From Rhodothermus profundi (GTDB lineage: Bacteria > Bacteroidota > Rhodothermia > Rhodothermales > Rhodothermaceae): 35,598 nt of DNA. The position numbers were made by a program, and so were the translations under genes. A model generated the notes under the pieces. It was not told the DNA's origin and searched no databases. It saw nothing but the letters and a program-made list of their open reading frames with translations. Where the stretch lies: NCBI RefSeq assembly GCF_900142415.1, contig NZ_FRAU01000011.1, forward strand, positions 1 to 35,598. The letters are read 5' to 3'. Positions 21,071-28,476 of the stretch are shown in pieces (within the stretch, counting starts at the first letter, position 1; every line of letters starts with the position of its first letter).

Positions 21071-21586
21071 ATGCCCTATCCGGAGGAATTGGTGCAGCCC
21101 ATGCGTGAAGAGCTCACGCGGCTGGGCGTTGAGGAGTTGCGGGATGCGGCAGCCGTTGATGCCGCCTTTGAAGCGGCTAAAGAGGGAACGCTATTGCTGG
21201 TCATTAACTCCGTGTGTGGTTGCGCGGCAGCCAACGCGCGTCCGGCCGTGGCGATGGCGCTGCAGGCTCCCGTTACAAAGCCAGATCGCTGGGTGACGGT
21301 ATTTGCCGGGCAGGATCTGGAGGCGACGGCCCAGGCGCGGAAGTACCTGGCAGGCATTCCGCCCTCGTCGCCTTTTATTGCATTGTTCAAGCGCGGGGAG
21401 CCTGTCTACGTGCTGGAACGTCGCCATATTGAAGGCCGAAGTGCCAGTGCCATTGCGGCGGATCTGGTGCAGGCCTTCGAGAAATATTGCGGCACAGATG
21501 TCATGCCGGAGGAAGGGCCGGAGATGCCAGAGATTGACACGTACGGTGCCTCACCGCTACCGCCTACGTTCCGGTCGATTCTTTGA
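21071..21586 (+). CDS. Bacilliredoxin (BrxA/BrxB, YphP family)
   Basis: A protein of 171 residues with the family start YPEELVQPMREELTRLGVEE and the redox motif CGC (Cys49, Cys51) in NSVCGCAAANARPAV. These are followed by PDRWVTVFAGQDLEATAQAR and SPFIALFKRGEPVYVLERRH. Bacilliredoxins remove bacillithiol (or a similar thiol) from mixed disulfides on proteins; whether this organism makes bacillithiol cannot be judged here. The C-terminal 30 residues (about 140 on) exceed the minimal family length. It is closed by a strong terminator. Confidence 0.93.
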   Translation: MPYPEELVQPMREELTRLGVEELRDAAAVDAAFEAAKEGTLLLVINSVCGCAAANARPAVAMALQAPVTKPDRWVTVFAGQDLEATAQARKYLAGIPPSSPFIALFKRGEPVYVLERRHIEGRSASAIAADLVQAFEKYCGTDVMPEEGPEMPEIDTYGASPLPPTFRSIL

Positions 21587-21612
21587 TGCATCTGCTGGAA
21601 TGCCGATGCCAG

Positions 21613-21639
21613 GCCGCCTCTAAGCAGGCGGCTTTTTTT
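21613..21639 (+). terminator. Intrinsic terminator after the bacilliredoxin gene
   Basis: GCCGCCT pairs with AGGCGGC around a CTAAGC loop, followed by seven T. It separates this unit from the signalling genes that follow. Confidence 0.9.
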
Positions 21640-21716
21640 GTGCGGATCTGTTACAACCTTTAATGGTCGGTGTCTTTATCAATAAGGTAATCCTGACGAT
21701 TATCTGGGGAGGACGT

Positions 21717-23711
21717 ATGCTGTCGCGCGTGTCTTTTCGTACATTATTTTTACTTTCTGGAGGGAAGCAGGAAGTGTCCGTTCCTTCCCCCTTGTATGAG
21801 GAGTTGTCTCCTATGAAAAAGGAAGCAGTATGTTCAGATGCGCAGCGGCGTGCGCAGGTGGAGCACGCCATTGTTGAGGCGGCCCGTTTGCTGGTGGGCC
21901 CGGATCCACTGGACATGCAGGCGTTGCTGCGTCTGCTGGGGGAGGCTACGGGGGCGGCTTCGGTCTACTTTGTGGGCGTGCCCCAATCGAGGGAGCAGGA
22001 AGAAGAGTATACCTATACGGTCTGGCATCGGCGCCGGCCTCGGGTGTCGAACTGGTGGCGGGAGCTGGAGACGCGTATCCGGCAGCATTTTCCCACCCCA
22101 ACAGCGCAAGATGAAGTATTGCATCTGAGTGAAAATCTGCTGGTTGTGCCTGTCCTCTCTGCGGAGGAGCGGTTTTATGGGTATCTGGGGCTGGAGTTCT
22201 CGGACGGACTGCCGGAGGCGCGTCAGGAAGAAGCCCGGCTGTTGGAGGTGCTGGGTGGGCTGCTGGCCACGTACTTCGACCGGCAGGCAACGGAGACGGC
22301 CCGTCGAGAAAGCGAGGAGCGCTGGCGTCTGCTGGTGGAGCAGTTACCGGAGCCGATTTTGCTGGCAGCTCAGGATCGGTTGGTTTATCTCAATCCGGCT
22401 GGACGAAGGCTGCTGGGGGCTGAGGAAGAGGAGGACCTGACCGGGCGTTCGCTGCTGGACTTTTTCTCGGCCGATCAATATGAGGAGATAGCCCGGCAGC
22501 TTCGGCGGTTGGAGGCGGGGGCGTCGGTGGCGCCTTTTGAGTGCACGGTTATTCGTTTTGATGGCGAAGAGCGGGTTGTGGAGCTGACGGCCGCGCCGGT
22601 GGTTTTTGAAGGCCGGCCGGTAGTGCAGATGATTCTGCGCGATCTGACGGAGCGGCGACGCGCTGAAGAGCGCTACCGCTCGTTTGTCCGTACCATTACC
22701 GAAGGTATCTGGCGGATTGAGCTGCGCCAGCCCGTGGCCGTTACGACGCTGCCCGAATTGCAGGTGGAGCATCTCTATCGGTATGGTTATCTGGCGGAAT
22801 GCAATGCGGTGATGGCACGCTGGCTGGGAGCCTCGGACCCGGAAGCGGTTGCCGGTCGGCCGTTGGAGACGCTTCGGCATTATTTTCGTCCGCGCTATCT
22901 GCGGGAGTTCGTGCAGCGAGGCTACGAGCTCCACGGCGAGGAGTACGCGTTGCCGGGTAAGCAGGGCATGCGCTACTATGTGGTTAATGCGGTAGGGACG
23001 GTAGAGCGGGACCGGCTGGTGCGCATCTGGGGCAGCGCCATTGAGGTGACCGAGCGGGTGGAACTAGAACGCCGCATGGTGCAGACCCTTGAGGCGCAGC
23101 AGCAGGCGATCGGACGCGACCTGCATGACGGGGTCGGCCAGTTGCTTACCAGCATCCGCATGCTCAGTGAGAACCTGGCGCATCGCCTGAAAGCCGAGCA
23201 GCATGAACTGACGGAGTTGGCGCAGAAGGTGGTGCGCTTTGCGCAGGAAGCGGCTGAGGGCGTGCGCGCAATCTATCGGGGGCTGACGCCGGCCCAGCTT
23301 TACACCGAGGACCTGACGCTGGCGCTAGAAGAGCTGGCCTATAATACCAATGCATTACCTGGCATTCGCTGTCGTTTTGAAACCGACGGACAGGTATGCA
23401 TTGACGATCCGGAAGTCAAGCTGCACCTGTACCGTATCGCCCAGGAAGCGGTAAACAATGCCCTGAAGCATGCGCATGCGTCGGAGATTGTGCTGACGTT
23501 GCATCGTCGGGATGAGTTTGTCGAACTATGCGTGACGGATAATGGCTGTGGCATTGATCCGCAGCGCGCACGTGCCGATTCGCTGGGGTTAAAGACAATG
23601 TACTATCGCGCCCGCACGATTGGAGGGACCCTGCATATTCACTCCCAGCCGGGCGAAGGGACAACCATTTGCTGCCGCTGGCCTGTTGGAGGGGTTCCGG
23701 GAACAGTTTAG
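21717..23711 (+). CDS. Soluble GAF-PAS-PAS sensor histidine kinase (NarX/HisKA_3 type)
   Basis: A protein of 664 residues from the ATG at 21717, which has GGGGAGG 4 nt upstream. The ATG at 21813, with GAGGAG 9 nt upstream, is an equally plausible start 32 residues later. After about 60 residues comes a GAF-like domain (to about 190), then PAS 1 (about 205-320, RWRLLVEQLPEPILLA) and PAS 2 (about 325-450). The HisKA_3 box RDLHDGVGQLLTSIR carries the phospho-acceptor His470. The ATPase domain has the N box (NNALKHAHASEI), DNGCGID and PGEGTTICC. No membrane segment is seen, so it senses a cytoplasmic cue. Two NarL-type regulator genes follow on the same strand. Confidence 0.9.
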   Translation: MLSRVSFRTLFLLSGGKQEVSVPSPLYEELSPMKKEAVCSDAQRRAQVEHAIVEAARLLVGPDPLDMQALLRLLGEATGAASVYFVGVPQSREQEEEYTYTVWHRRRPRVSNWWRELETRIRQHFPTPTAQDEVLHLSENLLVVPVLSAEERFYGYLGLEFSDGLPEARQEEARLLEVLGGLLATYFDRQATETARRESEERWRLLVEQLPEPILLAAQDRLVYLNPAGRRLLGAEEEEDLTGRSLLDFFSADQYEEIARQLRRLEAGASVAPFECTVIRFDGEERVVELTAAPVVFEGRPVVQMILRDLTERRRAEERYRSFVRTITEGIWRIELRQPVAVTTLPELQVEHLYRYGYLAECNAVMARWLGASDPEAVAGRPLETLRHYFRPRYLREFVQRGYELHGEEYALPGKQGMRYYVVNAVGTVERDRLVRIWGSAIEVTERVELERRMVQTLEAQQQAIGRDLHDGVGQLLTSIRMLSENLAHRLKAEQHELTELAQKVVRFAQEAAEGVRAIYRGLTPAQLYTEDLTLALEELAYNTNALPGIRCRFETDGQVCIDDPEVKLHLYRIAQEAVNNALKHAHASEIVLTLHRRDEFVELCVTDNGCGIDPQRARADSLGLKTMYYRARTIGGTLHIHSQPGEGTTICCRWPVGGVPGTV

Positions 23712-23794
23712 TTGAAAAATAGGGAGTGAATATTACACATTTTGTTGTATATTGCTGATTGAAGAAGCGATACAAAAACAGGGAGGTTGCGACG

Positions 23795-24505
23795 ATGAGG
23801 CACAGGGACGTCCTTCTACGGGAAGGCCCAGGCGCGCAAAGCGACCGGATTCGCGTAGTCATTGTCGACGACCATCCGGCCATTCGGGAGGCACTTTCGG
23901 ACACGATCAACAGTGCGATGGGAATGGAGGTGGTGGGGCAGGCAAGCACGGCTGCTGAAGCGTTTCGCCTTATTGAAAAGGAGCGGCCCACGGTGGCGGT
24001 GGTCGATATTTCGCTGGAAGATGCCCACGGGCTGGATCTTGTCCAGAATATCCGGGCTCAGTTTCCTGAGGTGCTGGTGGTTATCTTTTCGATGTACGAC
24101 GAGAGCGTTTATGCGGAGCGCGCGATTCGCGCCGGTGCCGCAGGCTATCTCATGAAGAGTGAACCGACGCAGAGCGTTGTGGAGGCCATCCGTGCCGTTG
24201 TGCGGGGCGAAGTGTACCTGAGCCGACGCATGGCGTCTCGCATTCTGAGCAAGGTAGCTATGGGGCGGGCGCCGGGTCCTGGCTTTGCCATCGACGAGCT
24301 GACCGACCGAGAGATGGCGGTCTTTCAGATGCTGGGCCAGGGGTATACCATTGACGAGATTACGGAACGGTTGAATTTGAGCCGGAAGACGGTTGAGACC
24401 TATCGCCGCCGTGCCAAAGAAAAACTGGGATTTGACTCGGTGGCCGAACTATTGCAGTTTGCCGTGCAGTGGACGCACGCGCAGGGACGAGGCAGTAAAC
24501 TGTGA
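23795..24505 (+). CDS. NarL/LuxR-type response regulator 1
   Basis: A protein of 236 residues. The receiver domain (about 20-135) has VDDHPAI, phospho-acceptor Asp71 (VVDISLEDAHG), a switch Ser (FSMYDE) and Lys in GYLMKSE. The LuxR-type HTH (about 165-225) includes LTDREMAVFQMLGQGYTIDE and the recognition helix RLNLSRKTVETYRRRAKEKL. The ATG at 23795 follows a strong GGGAGG site 8 nt upstream; an upstream TTG in frame is less likely. It follows the kinase gene by 83 bp and is the likely cognate regulator. It is closely related to the second regulator at 24794. Confidence 0.93.
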   Translation: MRHRDVLLREGPGAQSDRIRVVIVDDHPAIREALSDTINSAMGMEVVGQASTAAEAFRLIEKERPTVAVVDISLEDAHGLDLVQNIRAQFPEVLVVIFSMYDESVYAERAIRAGAAGYLMKSEPTQSVVEAIRAVVRGEVYLSRRMASRILSKVAMGRAPGPGFAIDELTDREMAVFQMLGQGYTIDEITERLNLSRKTVETYRRRAKEKLGFDSVAELLQFAVQWTHAQGRGSKL

Positions 24506-24793
24506 AGAAAATTTTATGCATAGGTGTTCTGGCGCAACTTACGTTGCATATTGCGCGCATCCGAAAGGGACAACCTATGCCCCGTGGTGCTTAAGTCTCC
24601 GGCGCACCATGATGCGCTTAAACTACATACCACCTTCCGCTAAAGCTTAGAGTTAGACGGCAGCGCCTGCTATTAACTTCCCCTTGTCTCACCGAGAGAC
24701 AGATCTGGGAGGCAGAGAGGCTCGGTAGAGGGTTACCCTTGTTGCAACAAGTATTGGGGTAGAGCATTTTGACCATTTGAAGCAGGCAGGCGC
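24506..24793 (+). promoter_or_regulatory. Long spacer between the two response-regulator genes
   Basis: These 288 bases hold no convincing gene. They contain several inverted motifs. GCGCAACTTACGTTGC with a further TTGCGC lies at 24532-24556, GCGCACCATGATGCGC at 24602-24617, TGTCTC/GAGACA near 24690-24706, and the perfect 14-bp palindrome CTTGTTGCAACAAG at 24738-24751, 42 bp before the start of regulator 2. The length and the palindromes suggest a separate promoter and operator for regulator 2. No canonical -35/-10 pair is clear. Confidence 0.45.
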
Positions 24794-25522
24794 ATGATGA
24801 CATTAGAAGTGTTATTCCAGCGTTCCGATCCTGAGCTAAAAGACACGCCCCGTGTTCGGCGCACGCCTATTCGCATCTTTGTGGTAGATGATCATCCGGC
24901 CATTCAGGAAGCTCTTGCCGCAACCGTTGGGAGCGAATCGGATCTGGAGCTGGTGGGAAGCGCGCGCACAGCGGCGGAAGGGATGGAGCAGATTCGCAAG
25001 CTGCGGCCGGATGTGGTGGTAGTCGATATTTCGCTCGAAGATGCCCATGGTCTGGATCTGGTGCACCAGATCCGGTCTGAACTGCCCGAGACGCAGGTCG
25101 TGGTCTTTTCCATGTACGATGAGGTAGCCTATGCGGAGCGGGCGATCCGGGCCGGCGCTATGGGCTACGTAATGAAGAGTGAGTCGACGCAAAGTGTCGT
25201 GGAGGCCATTCGCACGGTAATGCAGGGGGAAGTGTACCTGAGCCACCGAATGGCCTCGCGTATTTTGAGCAAGGTGGTGCGCGGCCAGAGCGTGCAGCCC
25301 CATGTGCTGTCGCTGGACATGCTGACGGATCGGGAGATGGCCGTTTTTCAGTTGCTCGGGCAGGGATACTCTATTGAGGAGATTATGCAGCGGTTGAATT
25401 TGAGCCGGAAGACGGTCGAGACCTATCGCCGCCGCGCCAAAGAGAAACTGGGATTTTCATCGGTCAGCGAACTCCTGCAGTTTGCGGTGCAGTGGACGTA
25501 CCGGCACACTCGTCAGGAATAG
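24794..25522 (+). CDS. NarL/LuxR-type response regulator 2 (paralog)
   Basis: A protein of 242 residues with the same architecture as regulator 1. The receiver has VDDHPAIQEAL, phospho-acceptor Asp78 in VVDISLEDAHG and GYVMKSES. The HTH has LTDREMAVFQLLGQGYSIEE and LNLSRKTVETYRRRAKEKLG. By eye roughly two thirds or more of aligned residues are identical to regulator 1, and the recognition-helix stretch is identical in protein and nearly so in DNA. A fairly recent tandem duplication is the simplest explanation. The divergent parts are the N terminus and the inter-domain linker. The Shine-Dalgarno is weak; the ATG codons at 24794 and 24797 are both possible starts. Confidence 0.93.
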   Translation: MMTLEVLFQRSDPELKDTPRVRRTPIRIFVVDDHPAIQEALAATVGSESDLELVGSARTAAEGMEQIRKLRPDVVVVDISLEDAHGLDLVHQIRSELPETQVVVFSMYDEVAYAERAIRAGAMGYVMKSESTQSVVEAIRTVMQGEVYLSHRMASRILSKVVRGQSVQPHVLSLDMLTDREMAVFQLLGQGYSIEEIMQRLNLSRKTVETYRRRAKEKLGFSSVSELLQFAVQWTYRHTRQE

Positions 25523-25721
25523 GTACGCTTTTGGCGCAAAAAAATTAGAAAACATGCGCCATTTCTACCTCTTCTAAAATCCGCTGGCGCACTTTTGTTG
25601 GGCCACTTGCCGCCGTTGGAGGCGCTGAAACCGGACGTCCGAAAAGCTTGCCAATAGGTATCTTTTCGTAGCCTGAAGGGTAAGAAGCAGGCCTTGCTTA
25701 AACGAATTGAGACAAAGGGGT
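25523..25721 (+). promoter_or_regulatory. Spacer upstream of the exopolysaccharide genes
   Basis: About 200 bases without a gene lie between regulator 2 and the first polysaccharide gene. TGGCGCA occurs at 25532-25538 and 25585-25591, and its complement TGCGCCA at 25555-25561. The first two in opposite orientation can form a 7-bp stem across an A-rich loop. This is a candidate operator or attenuator for the downstream operon. No convincing sigma-70 or sigma-54 boxes were found. Confidence 0.4.
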
Positions 25722-26930
25722 ATGCAGGTCACAGGCGTCCGGTTGAACGGCGCGCATTATGGTAAGGAAAACGGGGATGCGGGGTGCCGGGTAGCCCTGG
25801 TGCACGACTGGCTGCCCGTCTATGCCGGCGCCGAGCGGGTGCTGGAGCAGATGCTTCACCTGTTCCCCAACGCCGATCTGTTCAGTCTGATCGAATACTT
25901 ACCGCCTGATCAGCGGGCCTTTTTGCAGGGGCGGTCGGTGCAAACGTCGTTCATTCAGCGGTTGCCCTTTGCTCGACGCGCCTACCGTTACTATTTGCCC
26001 CTGGCACCGCTGGCCATTGAGCAATTCGATCTGCGGGAATATGATCTGGTCATTTCGTCCAGCTATGTGGTGGCCAAAGGCGTGCTCACCACCGCGGATC
26101 AGCTCCATATCAGCTATGTGCATAGCCCGATTCGTTATGCCTGGGACCTGTACTTCCAGTACCTGAAGCAAGGGGGACTGGAGCGCGGGGTGCGTAGCTG
26201 GCTGGCGCGGATGATTCTGCACTACTTGCGGCTCTACGATGCCACAACCGCTACCCGACCAGATGTGCTGGTGGCCAACTCGCGTCATGTGGCCCGACGC
26301 ATCTGGAAAATCTACCGGCGACGCGCCCGCGTCGTCTATCCCCCTGTTGACACGGCCTCGTTCCAGCCCGACGGAAACAAAGAGGACTACTATGTGACTG
26401 TTTCCCGGCTGGTGCCGTACAAGCGGGTGGATCTGATCGTGCAGGCGTTCGCCCGCATGCCGCAGCGCAAGCTCGTGGTCATTGGCGACGGGCCCGAGCG
26501 GGATCGGATTGCTCGGTTGGCTGCGCCAAACATCGAGTTGCTGGGCTATCAGCCGTTCGAGGTGATGCGCACCTACATGCAGCGAGCGCGTGCTTTTGTC
26601 TTTGCAGCCGAGGAAGACTTTGGCATTGTGCCGGTCGAAGCTATGGCGTGCGGTACGCCCGTGATTGCCTATGGCCGCGGCGGGGTGCGGGAGACAGTTG
26701 TTGAAGGGGAAACAGGGCTCTTCTTTTACGAACAGACCCCGGCGGCTCTGTGCGAGGCTGTTGAGCGCTTTGAACAGTTGGAGAAGACGTTGAGCGTGGA
26801 GCGCATTTGTCTGCAAGCCGAACGATTTTCGGTAGCCCGATTTCGGGAAGCGTTCGGTCGCCTGGTGGAACAGGCCTTTCGGCAGTTTTCGAAGCGTAAA
26901 CAGAAAGCCAATCCTGAAATACCGGTATGA
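25722..26930 (+). CDS. Glycosyltransferase family 4 (GT4), probable polysaccharide glycosyltransferase
   Basis: A protein of 402 residues with a two-domain GT-B fold. The N-terminal half begins with VALVHDWLPVYAGAERVLEQ, the donor-loop region of GT4 enzymes. The C-terminal half has YYVTVSRLVPYKRVDLIVQA and KLVVIGDGPERDRI. The EX7E motif spans Glu297-Glu306 (EEDFGIVPVEAMACGTPVIA) and binds the nucleotide-sugar. It transfers a sugar with retention onto a lipid-linked intermediate on the cytoplasmic face of the membrane. The relationship looks closest to WbaZ-type mannosyltransferases, without certainty. The ATG at 25722 sits directly behind AAAGGGG; a TTG 15 bp upstream is an alternative. The stop overlaps the next start (ATGA), implying translational coupling. 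Confidence 0.88.
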   Translation: MQVTGVRLNGAHYGKENGDAGCRVALVHDWLPVYAGAERVLEQMLHLFPNADLFSLIEYLPPDQRAFLQGRSVQTSFIQRLPFARRAYRYYLPLAPLAIEQFDLREYDLVISSSYVVAKGVLTTADQLHISYVHSPIRYAWDLYFQYLKQGGLERGVRSWLARMILHYLRLYDATTATRPDVLVANSRHVARRIWKIYRRRARVVYPPVDTASFQPDGNKEDYYVTVSRLVPYKRVDLIVQAFARMPQRKLVVIGDGPERDRIARLAAPNIELLGYQPFEVMRTYMQRARAFVFAAEEDFGIVPVEAMACGTPVIAYGRGGVRETVVEGETGLFFYEQTPAALCEAVERFEQLEKTLSVERICLQAERFSVARFREAFGRLVEQAFRQFSKRKQKANPEIPV

Positions 26931-28437
26931 AGGAGCTGGTACTGACAGAGACGGGGGGAGACGGGCACAAAGGCATCTCGACAGTCCGGGTAGCGCCTGT
27001 GCGCAAGGCTACCTGGTCGCGTCCGGCACGCTACCGGCGTCTCTACCCGCGGCAGTTCCTGTCGGGACTGGCCCTGCTGGGGGCAGATTTGCTGATTTTG
27101 GGAGGCGTGACCCTGTTTCTGCAGGGATGGGGAGAGAAGGTGCTGGGGGATGTGTATCCCACGTTTGCGTTGGCTACGTGGGTAACAGCTGGCTTACTGG
27201 TGCTGGGGATTGGCATGCTGGGATGCTACAGCACGGTGGTCATGCATCCGGCTGCCGAGTTGCGGCGCCTGACAATCCTTACGGGATTGGTATATGCTTT
27301 GCCCGTAGGGAGCTTGCTGATTGCCGCGCCATTGCAGGCAGGGCATGCGACCTTACTGGGAGGAAGCTGGCTGGTGGCTGTCGTTACGGTGCCCATGGGG
27401 CATCTGTTTGCCCGGTTGCTGCTGGCTCGGACGGAATGGTGGGGCGTGCCGGTGCTGGTGATGGCGACGGGCGGCGCTGGAGAACTGGCGGTGCAAACGA
27501 TGAGGCGCTGGCCTGAATTAGGATTGCGGCCTGTTGGCGTGCTGTCTGACCAGCATGTGGTTGGGGACAGGCTGGGGGACGTTCCCGTGGTGGGACGCAT
27601 CCAGGATGCACCGCGGGCGGGCTCCGCTATGGCGTGCGCCATGCTATTGTGGCGCTCTCGGGCCAGAGCCACCGGGAGGTGCTGGACCTGCTGGAACGTT
27701 ATAGCCGCTACTTCCGGCAGCTTTTTGTGCTGCCCGAAAATCCCGGCATGATTGCCTTCTGGAGCACGGCGCGCTCCTTTGAGGGATTGCTCGGCTATGG
27801 CGTGCAGCATTCCTACTGGAATCTGCGGGCGCGGGCGCTTAAGCGGGCCATGGACATCGTGGGCGCCTCCATACTGCTTTTGGCGCTGCTGCCGCTTTTT
27901 GCATTGGTGGCCCTGCTGATCAAGCTGGATTCGCCCGGACCCGTGTTTTATCGGCAGATGCGCATGGGGCGGGGCGGGCGCTGTTTCCCGCTGCTGAAGT
28001 TTCGCACCATGTATCAGGATGCAGAGCGCCGGCTGCAAGAATTGTTGCGTGAGCGCCCGGATCTGCGGGAAGAGTACGAGTTGTTCCATAAGCTGCGCAA
28101 CGATCCGCGCGTAACCCGTGTGGGGCGCTACCTGCGGCGCTTTAGCATTGATGAGCTGCCTCAGCTCTGGAACGTATTGCGTGGCGATCTCAGTCTGGTC
28201 GGGCCCAGGGCCTACATGCCCGAGGAGCGTCTTCAGATGGATGGCATGGATCGCATCATTCTCCAGAAGCGGCCCGGGGTGACCGGCCTGTGGCAAGTAT
28301 CAGGACGTAATGGGCTTACGTTTGAAGATCGCGTGCGAATGGATGTACATTATATTCATAACTGGACGCCCTGGCTGGATCTGTACATCCTGGCCCGTAC
28401 GGTGCCGGTGGTGCTGACCGGCGAAGGGGCCTGTTAA
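26927..28437 (+). pseudogene. WbaP-like undecaprenyl-phosphate sugar phosphotransferase, split by a frameshift
   Basis: Two overlapping frames together encode one familiar polytopic protein of about 503 residues. The first frame (26927-27751) carries four membrane segments (such as FLSGLALLGADLLILGG and LTILTGLVYALPVGSLLI) and a cytosolic domain ending VVGRIQDAPRA. The homologous text then continues one frame over as LRYGVRHAIVALSGQ and runs to 28437. The break lies at 27615-27631. One extra G in the GGG run at 27619-27621 would restore a continuous frame reading APRAGLRYGVRHAIVAL. A sequencing error in a G run, a real one-base deletion and phase variation are all possible. WbaP-type enzymes start polysaccharide repeat units by moving a sugar phosphate to undecaprenyl phosphate. 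Confidence 0.8.
27634..28437 (+). CDS. Catalytic half of the WbaP-like phosphoglycosyl transferase
   Basis: This is the intact downstream frame of the split gene, 267 residues if read from the GTG at 27634. It contains the whole bacterial sugar-transferase core: the re-entrant membrane helix (MDIVGASILLLALLPLFALV), SPGPVFYRQMRMGRGG, LLKFRTM, the catalytic Asp-Glu pair in FSIDELPQLWNVLRGDLSLV, GPRAYMPEE and KRPGVTGLWQVSGR. Small enzymes such as PglC consist of this core alone and are active, so the fragment might still work if translated. No good ribosome binding site precedes the GTG, so independent translation is doubtful. Confidence 0.8.
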   Translation: MRHAIVALSGQSHREVLDLLERYSRYFRQLFVLPENPGMIAFWSTARSFEGLLGYGVQHSYWNLRARALKRAMDIVGASILLLALLPLFALVALLIKLDSPGPVFYRQMRMGRGGRCFPLLKFRTMYQDAERRLQELLRERPDLREEYELFHKLRNDPRVTRVGRYLRRFSIDELPQLWNVLRGDLSLVGPRAYMPEERLQMDGMDRIILQKRPGVTGLWQVSGRNGLTFEDRVRMDVHYIHNWTPWLDLYILARTVPVVLTGEGAC

Positions 28438-28476
28438 TCAGAGCTTGTTGACCAAGGAGTGTCCCAGGGGAAAGCT

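Noticed and set aside
25585-25605. Sigma-54-like promoter (TGGCGCA followed by TTG)
   Set aside because: The GG pair is present, but the invariant GC at the required spacing is missing.
27611-27634. Programmed -1 ribosomal frameshift in the WbaP-like gene
   Set aside because: No X-XXY-YYZ slippery heptamer in frame and no clear downstream stimulatory hairpin were seen; a one-base change in a G run explains it more simply.
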